From Cellvibrionales bacterium UBA3090 (lineage in GTDB: Bacteria > Pseudomonadota > Gammaproteobacteria > Pseudomonadales > Porticoccaceae), in NCBI GenBank assembly GCA_002367235.1, contig DFBC01000009.1:19888-34604 (forward strand): 14,717 nucleotides of DNA, written 5' to 3'. Both the position numbers and the translations under genes were made by a program. Of the stretch, positions 1 to 6,948 are shown one piece after another; position 1 is the stretch's first letter; the number at the start of each line of letters is the position of its first letter. Below the pieces are notes generated by a model. It did not search any database. It saw nothing but the letters and a program-made list of their open reading frames with translations, and was not told the DNA's origin.

Positions 1-639
1 GGTGCTGAGCGTGTCAGGGATATACTGGATGCGTGTCAAATAAATGACATCGAAGTCCTTACATTATTTGCCTTTAGTAGTGAAAACTGGAAGCGACCTG
101 AGGTTGAAGTCAGGGCTTTAATGTCTTTGCTGGCTCATTACCTTAAGAAAGAAGTTAAGCAGCTGATAGACAGAGGCGTTAGGCTTCGGGTTATCGGTCG
201 CAGAGATCGTTTCAGTTCCAAGTTGAAAAAACTCATTGTAGATACTGAATTAGCCACACAAAAGGGTGGAAGAACCTTGGTGCTTGCTCTCGATTATGGT
301 GGCCGATGGGATATAACCCAAGCTGCAAGTGAGCTTGCTCGCCAAGTGCAAAGTGGTCGTTTGCGTCCAGAAGACATTACCGAAGAGCATATGCACCAGC
401 AATTGAATTTGTCTGATCTCCCGCTGCCCGATCTCTGTATTCGTACTGCGGGTGAGCAGCGGATCAGTAATTTCTTGTTGTGGCAGCTGGCCTATGCTGA
501 ATTTTACTATGCCGAGTGTTATTGGCCTGATTTTGATGGTGCAGCCTTTCAAAAGGCGATCAATGAGTACCAGAGTCGTCAACGCCGTTTTGGTATGAGG
601 GACGAGCAAGCTATTGGTGAGGAGGCGCGGCGTGCTTAA
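1..639 (+). CDS. uppS: Undecaprenyl diphosphate synthase (UppS/IspU), 5'-truncated by the window edge
   Basis: Cis-prenyltransferase that condenses farnesyl diphosphate with eight isopentenyl diphosphates to give the C55 lipid carrier for peptidoglycan and O-antigen; cytosolic, membrane-associated. The frame is open from base 1 and reads 212 residues to TAA. Since E. coli UppS is about 253 residues, roughly 40 N-terminal residues, with the catalytic Asp/P-loop region, lie outside the window. Visible family motifs are LTLFAFSSENWKRP (bases 58-99), and IRTAGEQRISNF followed by LLWQLAYAEFYYAE and WPDF near the C terminus, where the conserved Arg and Ser residues bind the IPP diphosphate. The glycine pair usual in RTGGE is RTAGE here. 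ATG codons inside the frame, such as that at 121, are internal methionines because homology runs upstream of them. The last 8 bases overlap cdsA. Family assignment is certain. Confidence 0.96.
   Translation, partial: GAERVRDILDACQINDIEVLTLFAFSSENWKRPEVEVRALMSLLAHYLKKEVKQLIDRGVRLRVIGRRDRFSSKLKKLIVDTELATQKGGRTLVLALDYGGRWDITQAASELARQVQSGRLRPEDITEEHMHQQLNLSDLPLPDLCIRTAGEQRISNFLLWQLAYAEFYYAECYWPDFDGAAFQKAINEYQSRQRRFGMRDEQAIGEEARRA
619..625 (+). promoter_or_regulatory. Strong Shine-Dalgarno for cdsA inside uppS
   Basis: GAGGAGG lies 6 bases before the GTG at 632, inside the 3' end of uppS. It decides the cdsA start in favour of GTG 632 over the in-frame TTG at 614 and GTG at 617, the latter overlapping this site. 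Confidence 0.75.
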
Positions 640-1474
640 ACAACGCATTGTCACTGCAATAATCATTGCTGTGATTTTTCTTTCAGCCTTGTTTGTTTTG
701 AATCCCTTTGCCTTTTCCTTGGCCGTGGGTGTGATCGTTATTTATGGCGCCTGGGAGTGGTCTGATTTATCCGGCATTAACAGTACTCTGGCTAGATTGG
801 CATATACCTTAGTGTTGTCTGGGTTATTGGTGGTCACGGCTTATGTGTTGAGGCTTTCGCCAACTGAGTCATTGCAGTTTGATGCCGGAAGAAGTTTATT
901 GCTGGCCATTGTCCCGTGGTGGGCGGTTGCGCTGCTTTGGGTGCAGGGCTATCCAAGCAGCGCGGTATTGTGGGGCAGTCGTTGGGCGCGATGTGTTATG
1001 GGGTTTCTGGTATTAGTTCCCACGTGGGCTGCCATGGTGATCCTGATCCACTCCGCTAAAGGCGAATGGATGATTTTTCTGGTGGTCATGATTGTGGCGT
1101 GTGCTGATATTGGCGCTTATTTCTCTGGGCGAAGATTCGGGAAGCATAAGTTGGCCCCGAGTGTCAGTCCCAAAAAAACCTGGGAAGGATTGCTTGGTGG
1201 CGTTGTCGTTAACGCAATCGTTGTTTTGTTGCTTGGAGTATTTTTAGCATTGGACGGCCGTACCTGGTTGTTACTTGCTCTGGTTATAATGGGCACGGCG
1301 CTAGCTTCCGTGGTCGGTGATTTACTGGAAAGCATGGTTAAGCGTCACCGGGGTATCAAGGACAGCGGTAACATCTTGCCAGGTCATGGCGGCATACTAG
1401 ATCGGGTAGATAGCCTAACAGCGGCAATGCCTGTATTCACATTGATTTTCATCTATAGCGATATTCAGCTCTGA
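632..1474 (+). CDS. cdsA: Phosphatidate cytidylyltransferase (CDP-diglyceride synthase)
   Basis: Integral inner-membrane enzyme that makes CDP-diacylglycerol from phosphatidic acid and CTP, the precursor of all phospholipids. The protein has 280 residues (E. coli about 285) and begins MLKQRIVTA, like the MLK start of E. coli CdsA. It is very hydrophobic, with several membrane segments in the first 200 residues. The family signature is complete at residues about 234-258: S-x2-KR, then KDSG, HGG and DR, which hold the metal- and CTP-binding acidic residues. The upstream motif GKHKLAPSVSPKKTWEG is also typical. The GTG start has a strong ribosome site and the gene overlaps uppS by 8 bases, implying translational coupling. 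dxr follows after 4 bases. Nothing is missing or unusual in the protein. Confidence 0.96.
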   Translation: MLKQRIVTAIIIAVIFLSALFVLNPFAFSLAVGVIVIYGAWEWSDLSGINSTLARLAYTLVLSGLLVVTAYVLRLSPTESLQFDAGRSLLLAIVPWWAVALLWVQGYPSSAVLWGSRWARCVMGFLVLVPTWAAMVILIHSAKGEWMIFLVVMIVACADIGAYFSGRRFGKHKLAPSVSPKKTWEGLLGGVVVNAIVVLLLGVFLALDGRTWLLLALVIMGTALASVVGDLLESMVKRHRGIKDSGNILPGHGGILDRVDSLTAAMPVFTLIFIYSDIQL

Positions 1475-1478
1475 ATTT

Positions 1479-2654
1479 ATGCAGAAATTAACGATACTTG
1501 GTGCTACCGGTTCCATCGGTGTTAGCACGCTCGATGTGGTAGCGCGACACCCGGACCGTTTTCAGGTTTATGCGCTAAGTGGGTATTCACGGGTAGCCGA
1601 ACTCGCAGAGCAGTGCAAAAAATTCAAGCCGAGTTTTGCTGTGACCGCAGATCAGAAAAGTGTTGATCAGTTACAGCAGTTGTTGCGGGTGGACAGTCCC
1701 GAAACCAAAATTTTGTGCGGTGTGGAAGGGCTATGCCAGATAGCTATAGCTCCAGAGGTGGACATGGTTATGGCGGCGATTGTGGGTGCCGCGGGATTAT
1801 TGCCAACCCTGGAGGCTGCGCGCGCAGGAAAAAAAGTGCTGCTTGCTAACAAAGAGGCGTTAGTCATGGCCGGTAGCTTGTTTATGAAGGCTGTTCGCGA
1901 GTCAGGCGCCACTCTGTTGCCCATCGATAGCGAACATAATGCGGTTTTCCAATGTTTGCCATCAGATTATTCATCAGATAATCGCTGTGGTGCCCAAAAA
2001 ATTGTTTTAACAGCCTCGGGAGGGCCTTTTCGGGCATCGCCACTGGAGGCTCTGCATTCGATAACGCCAGAGCAGGCTTGTGCGCACCCTAATTGGAGTA
2101 TGGGTAGAAAGATTTCGGTCGATTCCGCTACCATGATGAACAAAGGCTTGGAGCTGATAGAGGCTTGCTGGTTGTTTGACCTTTCTCCCGATCAGATAGA
2201 GGTGGTTATACACCCTCAAAGTGTGATCCACTCTATGGTTCAGTATGTGGATGGCTCAGTGCTTGCACAATTAGGTAATCCGGATATGCGCACACCCATA
2301 GCTCATGCTATGGCTTGGCCAGAACGTATTAATTCTGGTGTTGCCAATCTCGATATTATTAGTATCGCCAGGTTAGATTTCGAAGCGCCCGATTTAGAGC
2401 GTTTCCCCTGCTTGGCCTTGGCTGTAGAGGCGGCGCGGATGGGGGGGAGTGCGCCCACTGTGTTGAATGCGGCTAATGAAGTAGCGGTAGATGCGTTTTT
2501 AAAGGGTGATATTTCTTTTCTTCAGATATCCGAAATTGTGGCTCAGGTCTTAGGTGATACGTCGATCGTTGAACTGGACACACTTGAAAATGTCCAATCG
2601 AGCGATAAATTGGCTCGACAGAGTGCGGTATCAATCATTCAGCGGTCTCACTAG
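1479..2654 (+). CDS. dxr: 1-deoxy-D-xylulose 5-phosphate reductoisomerase
   Basis: NADPH-dependent cytosolic enzyme that converts DXP to 2-C-methyl-D-erythritol 4-phosphate, the committed step of the non-mevalonate isoprenoid pathway. The protein has 391 residues (E. coli 398). The N-terminal NADPH-binding motif GATGSIG is at residues 8-14, and LANKEALVMAG follows in the middle of the fold. Metal ligands fall at D150 and E152 (in PIDSEHN), the same numbers as in E. coli. The third ligand is E225 in MNKGLE, and HPNWSMGRKISVDSATMM and IHPQSVIHSMV complete the active site. No clear Shine-Dalgarno precedes the ATG; with cdsA ending 4 bases upstream, translation is probably coupled. Its placement beside uppS groups isoprenoid supply with its consumer. 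Confidence 0.97.
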   Translation: MQKLTILGATGSIGVSTLDVVARHPDRFQVYALSGYSRVAELAEQCKKFKPSFAVTADQKSVDQLQQLLRVDSPETKILCGVEGLCQIAIAPEVDMVMAAIVGAAGLLPTLEAARAGKKVLLANKEALVMAGSLFMKAVRESGATLLPIDSEHNAVFQCLPSDYSSDNRCGAQKIVLTASGGPFRASPLEALHSITPEQACAHPNWSMGRKISVDSATMMNKGLELIEACWLFDLSPDQIEVVIHPQSVIHSMVQYVDGSVLAQLGNPDMRTPIAHAMAWPERINSGVANLDIISIARLDFEAPDLERFPCLALAVEAARMGGSAPTVLNAANEVAVDAFLKGDISFLQISEIVAQVLGDTSIVELDTLENVQSSDKLARQSAVSIIQRSH

Positions 2655-2658
2655 GAAG
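2653..2658 (+). promoter_or_regulatory. Shine-Dalgarno deciding the rseP start
   Basis: AGGAAG overlaps the dxr TAG stop and lies 5 bases before the ATG at 2664. It supports ATG 2664 over the in-frame TTG at 2661. Confidence 0.6.
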
Positions 2659-2663
2659 TTTTG

Positions 2664-4019
2664 ATGGAAGTCGTACAGACAATTTTTTATACCTTGCTCG
2701 CCCTGGGCGTTCTCGTGACCTTCCATGAATACGGGCACTTTTGGGTGGCTCGTAGGTGTGGTGTCAAAGTGATCCGGTTTTCGGTTGGCTTTGGGACACC
2801 GTTACTTCGTTGGCGGGATAAGCTGGGCACCGAGTTTGTTGTTTCGGTCTTGCCGCTCGGCGGCTATGTGAAAATGGTCGATGAGCGAGAAGGTAATGTT
2901 CTTGAAGAAGACCTGCCTTATGCCTTTACCAGAAAGCCCGTTTGGCAGCGCATGGCAGTCGTTGCAGCAGGTCCACTAGCCAATTTTTTATTGGCCATTC
3001 TCATTTATTGGGTTGTCTATTCCTTTGGGGTCACAGGGATGGCACCCGTTATTGACTCATTAAAGCCCGGCTCGGTTGCAGAGCAAGCTGGGCTTCAGCC
3101 AGGGCAAGAAATTATTTCCTTGGATGGAGAACCGACGCCTACATGGCAAGCATTGAGCTCTCAGTTGATTCGACGTATCGGCGAAACTGGAACGATATCC
3201 TTTCGTGCCAAAGTACCCGGTGATTCAGTGGCCTACGAATATCAGGGGCAGCTGAAGGACTGGCTGTCGGATACCGAGGAGCCGGAGCCCATTGCCGGTG
3301 TTGGCTTGGTTCTTTATTCACCTAGAGTGCTACCTGTTGCAAATAATATTGTTATAGGTGATCCAGCAGAAGCTGCCGGCCTGATGACTGGCGATAGAGT
3401 CTTGTCGGCTGATCGTGTTCCTATGGATGATTGGTCAACCTGGGTTAATTATGTTCGTGCTCGTCCAGATAAGACAATCGAAATTGAAGTGCTAAGGGGT
3501 GATGAAAAATTCCTGACCACCATTGTTCCCAAGAGGGCGGTGGCTGAGGATGGTTCGGCTATTGGGCAAGTGGGTATGAGTGTGCAAATCCCAGAGTGGC
3601 CAAAGGATATGATTCGAGAGATTGAATACGGTCCGTTTGAGGCTGCCTCGCAAGCCGTAAAGCAGACTTGGGATACCTCGGTTTTGATTCTCGATTCCAT
3701 CAAAAAGATGATGGTCGGACTGATTTCCGCAAAACACTTGAGTGGACCCATTACCATTGCTAAAGTGGCGGGCGCTGCTGCTCAGTATGGGGTGACGGCC
3801 TATCTGGGATTTTTGGCATTTTTGAGCATAAGTTTGGGTGTTTTGAATTTATTGCCTATCCCGGTACTAGATGGCGGCCACTTGATGTATTACATCATTG
3901 AGGCCGTAAAAGGCTCTCCTGTTTCCGAAAAAATTCAGATGGCTGGGTTTCGGGTAGGACTTTTTCTGGTTGTTGGGTTGATGTTGCTAGCCCTATACAA
4001 TGACCTGATGCGGTTGTAG
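2664..4019 (+). CDS. rseP: Site-2 zinc metalloprotease RseP (sigma-E pathway)
   Basis: Inner-membrane intramembrane protease. In well-studied relatives it cuts RseA after DegS and so frees sigma-E, and it also clears remnant signal peptides. The protein has 451 residues (E. coli 450). TM1 holds the zinc motif HEYGH at residues 21-25. The GFG and LPLGGYVKM strands of the membrane-reentrant loop follow, then TM2 at about 97-121. Two periplasmic PDZ domains span about 125-315, the first marked by PGSVAEQAGLQPGQEI and the second by GDPAEAAGLMTGDRV. TM3 is at about 376-400 and leads into PIPVLDGGH, with the third zinc ligand at D403. TM4 is near the C terminus. All catalytic residues are present. 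The gene sits directly upstream of bamA, as in most gammaproteobacteria. Confidence 0.96.
   Translation: MEVVQTIFYTLLALGVLVTFHEYGHFWVARRCGVKVIRFSVGFGTPLLRWRDKLGTEFVVSVLPLGGYVKMVDEREGNVLEEDLPYAFTRKPVWQRMAVVAAGPLANFLLAILIYWVVYSFGVTGMAPVIDSLKPGSVAEQAGLQPGQEIISLDGEPTPTWQALSSQLIRRIGETGTISFRAKVPGDSVAYEYQGQLKDWLSDTEEPEPIAGVGLVLYSPRVLPVANNIVIGDPAEAAGLMTGDRVLSADRVPMDDWSTWVNYVRARPDKTIEIEVLRGDEKFLTTIVPKRAVAEDGSAIGQVGMSVQIPEWPKDMIREIEYGPFEAASQAVKQTWDTSVLILDSIKKMMVGLISAKHLSGPITIAKVAGAAAQYGVTAYLGFLAFLSISLGVLNLLPIPVLDGGHLMYYIIEAVKGSPVSEKIQMAGFRVGLFLVVGLMLLALYNDLMRL
3063..3095 (+). repeat. Imperfect inverted repeat inside rseP
   Basis: AAGCCCGGCT (3063-3072) and AGCTGGGCTT (3086-3095) can form a 10-pair stem with one G-U pair and a 13-base loop. 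The region codes a conserved PDZ stretch, so the protein sequence explains much of it. Confidence 0.4.
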
Positions 4020-4058
4020 CTAAAACAATAAACAAAAACCAAGAGAAAATCGGTCTCC

Positions 4059-6380
4059 ATGAAACACTTTTATCTGTTGTTATGCTTGGTTCTATTTTCT
4101 GTCGCTATCCGGGCAGAGGTGTTTCAAGTTGAAGATATCAGGATTGACGGTCTGCAGCGGGTATCATCAGGTACTGTATTTGCCTCAATGCCTCTAAGCG
4201 TAGGGGACTTGATTGATGATGATACCGTTCGACGTGCAACGCGCGCCCTGTTTCGTACCGGTTATTTCGATGACATTCGCATTGCCCGTGATGGTGGTGT
4301 GCTCATTGTCGTGCTCAAAGAGCGGCCGGCAATTGCTGAAATTATTATCGAAGGCAACAAAGCTATCCCCACTGATGAATTGATCAAGTCGCTCCGTAGC
4401 AATGGTTTGGCTGAAGGGCAGATTTTTCGTCAATCTATCCTGGAAGGTATGTCTCAGGAGTTAGAGCGTCAGTATGTTGGGCAGGGGCGTTACGGTGCCA
4501 GGGTTAACGCAGAGGTTGAAGAGCTTCCGAGAAACCGGGTACTTGTTAATATCAATGTTGATGAAGGCGACCCCGCCGCCATTAAACACATTAATATTGT
4601 TGGGAATAATGATTTCGAAGAAGACGATCTGCTGGTTCAGCTTGAGTTAAAGACAACCGGTTTATTGTCGTTCTTTTTTAATGATGATAAATACTCGAGA
4701 GAGAAGCTGTCTGGTGATCTGGAGCGGTTGGAATCCTGGTATCTGGATCGAGGCTATCTCAAGTTCTCCATTGACTCAACTCAGGTTGCTATCAGCCCAG
4801 ATCGTGAATCTGTCTTTGTGACTATAAATATCACCGAAGGTGATATTTATACCGTTAAGGACATCGAATTAGCGGGTGATCTGGTGGTTTCCGAAAGTGA
4901 GATTCGCAATCTTCTTGTTCTCAAAGAGGAGCAGACGTTCTCACAAGTTCTAATGACAAACACTACAGAGTTGATTACTCAGCGCTTGGGTAATGACGGA
5001 TATACCTTTGCTGAAGTAAAAGGTATACCAGAGGTTAATGAAGAAGATAAAACGGCCAAAGTGACCTTCTTTGTCGATCCGGGGAAACGTGCCTATGTGC
5101 GCCGTATTGAGTTTCGCGGAAACACCAAGACGATGGACGAAGTACTACGCAGAGAAATGAGGCAGATGGAGGGCGCGTCGGCATCTACTGCTAAAATGGA
5201 ATTCTCTAAAGTTCGTTTGGAGCGTACCGGTTTCTTTAAAGAAGTGCAGGCAGATACGCAACAAGTGCCAGGAACGAGTGATCAGGTAGATGTTATCTAT
5301 ACCGTTGAGGAACAACCTTCTGGTAGTGTCGGGGCCAGTCTTGGGTTTGCTCAGACATACGGGATCGTCATAGGTGCGAATATTAATGAAAGCAATTTTC
5401 TCGGTACCGGTAATAGCCTTGGATTAGGGCTTAATCAAAGTGGTTTCCAAACAAACTTGTCACTTAATTACCGAGACCCGTATTTTACCAAAGATGGCGT
5501 CAGTGCCGGTTTTGGTGTGTTTGCTAAAAGCACGGATTATGATGAAGGCAATATCTCAAACTATACGGTAGATAGTTACGGAAGCTCGCTGAGCTTTTCT
5601 TACCCCTTGTCAGAAGTCTCTAGTATAGGGGTCGGTTTAGGTTTTGAGAGCCTGGCGATTGATACGGGTTCCTTTGCTACCAAGGAAATTGACGAGTTCC
5701 TCAACGATAATGGCGAAGATTTTAATATTTTTACGGCCAACTTAAATTGGGGGTATTCGACCCTTAACCGAGGTCGATTGGCCACTGCAGGTTCCTCCCA
5801 GAGTGTGGGTGTTGAAATGGCCTTCCCCGGCAGTGATATGGAGTATTACAAAATTAAATACTCTGGCCAGTATTTTAGACCCTTGGTTCGTAAAATGAGT
5901 TTGCGTTTGCGTACAGAACTAGGCTATGGCGATAGCTTTGGCGGTACGACCCGGCTACCATTTTTCAAGCATTTTTATGCGGGCGGAAATGGTTCGGTTC
6001 GTGGCTTTAAGAGTAATACTCTGGGGCCCCGCGATGTTCCCAAAGATCCGAATTTTCAAGACTCAGATCCCTTTGGTGGTAACGTCCTAGTGGAAGGCAG
6101 CGCCGAAGTTATCTTCCCATTACCCTTTATTAAAGATCAGCGTAGTATTCAGGCAGCAGTTTTTGTTGATACAGGTAACGTATTTGATACGGATTGTGGA
6201 GACAAAATTGAGGACCTTTGCCAAGAGCCGGATGTCGGCGATCTTCGCTATTCGGTCGGTTTTGGTGCGACCTGGCTCAGTAGCTTTGGTCCTCTGACAT
6301 TTAGTTTGGCTAAACCTTTGAATGCTGGTGAAGAGGATGAGGAAGAGGTTTTCCAATTCCAAATGGGTCAGACCTTCTAA
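4059..6380 (+). CDS. bamA: Outer-membrane protein assembly factor BamA (Omp85)
   Basis: Central insertase of the BAM complex, which folds beta-barrel proteins into the outer membrane. The protein has 773 residues (E. coli 810). A signal peptide covers residues 1-19, with likely cleavage after AIRA before EVFQ. Five POTRA domains follow at about 20-90, 91-171, 172-262, 263-344 and 345-420, each opening with a hydrophobic-Asp/Glu strand and a GN or AGD turn. The 16-strand barrel runs from about 425 to the C-terminal Phe. The essential L6 motif VRGF is at 647-650 within GSVRGFKSNTLGPRD. The only cysteines in the mature protein are C713 and C721, in the next extracellular loop, unlike E. coli where the pair is in L6. 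An acidic turn (GEEDEEE) precedes the last strand. The gene follows rseP after 39 A-rich bases with only a weak AAGAGA ribosome site. skp lies 32 bases downstream. Confidence 0.97.
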   Translation: MKHFYLLLCLVLFSVAIRAEVFQVEDIRIDGLQRVSSGTVFASMPLSVGDLIDDDTVRRATRALFRTGYFDDIRIARDGGVLIVVLKERPAIAEIIIEGNKAIPTDELIKSLRSNGLAEGQIFRQSILEGMSQELERQYVGQGRYGARVNAEVEELPRNRVLVNINVDEGDPAAIKHINIVGNNDFEEDDLLVQLELKTTGLLSFFFNDDKYSREKLSGDLERLESWYLDRGYLKFSIDSTQVAISPDRESVFVTINITEGDIYTVKDIELAGDLVVSESEIRNLLVLKEEQTFSQVLMTNTTELITQRLGNDGYTFAEVKGIPEVNEEDKTAKVTFFVDPGKRAYVRRIEFRGNTKTMDEVLRREMRQMEGASASTAKMEFSKVRLERTGFFKEVQADTQQVPGTSDQVDVIYTVEEQPSGSVGASLGFAQTYGIVIGANINESNFLGTGNSLGLGLNQSGFQTNLSLNYRDPYFTKDGVSAGFGVFAKSTDYDEGNISNYTVDSYGSSLSFSYPLSEVSSIGVGLGFESLAIDTGSFATKEIDEFLNDNGEDFNIFTANLNWGYSTLNRGRLATAGSSQSVGVEMAFPGSDMEYYKIKYSGQYFRPLVRKMSLRLRTELGYGDSFGGTTRLPFFKHFYAGGNGSVRGFKSNTLGPRDVPKDPNFQDSDPFGGNVLVEGSAEVIFPLPFIKDQRSIQAAVFVDTGNVFDTDCGDKIEDLCQEPDVGDLRYSVGFGATWLSSFGPLTFSLAKPLNAGEEDEEEVFQFQMGQTF
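4823..4851 (+). repeat. Perfect 13-bp palindrome with 3-base loop inside bamA
   Basis: The left arm TATAAATATCACC (4823-4835) is the exact reverse complement of GGTGATATTTATA (4839-4851), with GAA between. It codes the end of POTRA3 into POTRA4 (residues T-I-N-I-T-E-G-D-I-Y-T). No T-run follows, so it is not a classical terminator. It could be an RNA hairpin, a dimeric-protein binding site or coincidence. Confidence 0.9.
5001..5027 (+). repeat. 9-bp inverted repeat inside bamA
   Basis: TATACCTTT (5001-5009) pairs perfectly with AAAGGTATA (5019-5027) around a 9-base loop. It lies in the POTRA4-coding part and is about what chance allows in a sequence of this length. Confidence 0.6.
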
Positions 6381-6401
6381 AATAAAGTTAATTTAATCAA
6401 T

Positions 6402-6407
6402 GGAGAG
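6402..6407 (+). promoter_or_regulatory. Shine-Dalgarno deciding the skp GTG start
   Basis: GGAGAG ends 5 bases before the GTG at 6413. The ATG at 6400 is in another frame and meets a stop after three codons, so GTG 6413 is the start. Confidence 0.65.
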
Positions 6408-6412
6408 TTAGT

Positions 6413-6928
6413 GTGCGTATAGCAAAGATATTTTTGTTCACTTTGGCAGCATTGTTCACTGTGACAACATTTGCCGCTGAGGGAAAGATTGCAGTTGTTG
6501 ATTTTGGTAAGGCTATATTTGGTTCTGATGTGGCTAAAGCGAGAGTTAAGCAAATGCAGTCAGAGTCTGACTATGCATCATTGCAAGCCAAATATGAAAG
6601 TACCGTAGCTGATATGCAGGCACTGAAAAAAGAAGTTGATTCAAAAAGCATGACTTGGTCAGAAGCACAGAAGGACGAAGCACAAAAGAAGATGGAATTT
6701 CTTCGCGCAGACCTCGAGCTAACCACCAGAAAGGTTCAGGCTGATCAAAAAGCACTTCAAAGTAGTGTCGTACAGGAATTGCGTCCAAAAGCGGGTGAAG
6801 CGCTACAGGAATTGATTAAAGAAGAAGGTGTTGTTCTGTTAATTAATGCGGAGGCCGTAGTCACTGTTGCTCCAGAGCTGGATTTGACAGTGAAATTAAC
6901 TGATCGTCTGAACAAAAAAACCAAGTAA
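6413..6928 (+). CDS. skp: Periplasmic chaperone Skp/OmpH
   Basis: Trimeric periplasmic holdase that carries unfolded outer-membrane proteins to the BAM complex. The protein has 171 residues (E. coli 161). The signal peptide is residues 1-21, with cleavage probably at TFA before AEGK. The mature N terminus, GKIAVVDFGKAIF, matches the family's first beta strand. A long charged helical stretch at about 40-125 (repeated Lys, Glu, Gln and Ala) forms the coiled-coil tentacle. The C-terminal strand region VVLLINAEAVVTVAPELDLT closes the trimerisation domain as in Skp. Sequence conservation is low, as is normal for this family; assignment rests on signal peptide, coiled coil, terminal strands and position between bamA and lpxD. 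The start is GTG with a good ribosome site. Confidence 0.93.
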   Translation: MRIAKIFLFTLAALFTVTTFAAEGKIAVVDFGKAIFGSDVAKARVKQMQSESDYASLQAKYESTVADMQALKKEVDSKSMTWSEAQKDEAQKKMEFLRADLELTTRKVQADQKALQSSVVQELRPKAGEALQELIKEEGVVLLINAEAVVTVAPELDLTVKLTDRLNKKTK

Positions 6929-6948
6929 TTTTTCGAGCCAGTTGACGA

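Noticed and set aside
250..666. Minus-strand open frame of 138 codons opposite uppS
   Set aside because: Antisense to a certain gene, with no family resemblance. The same holds for similar frames at 7210-7542, 9499-9873 and 11656-12042.
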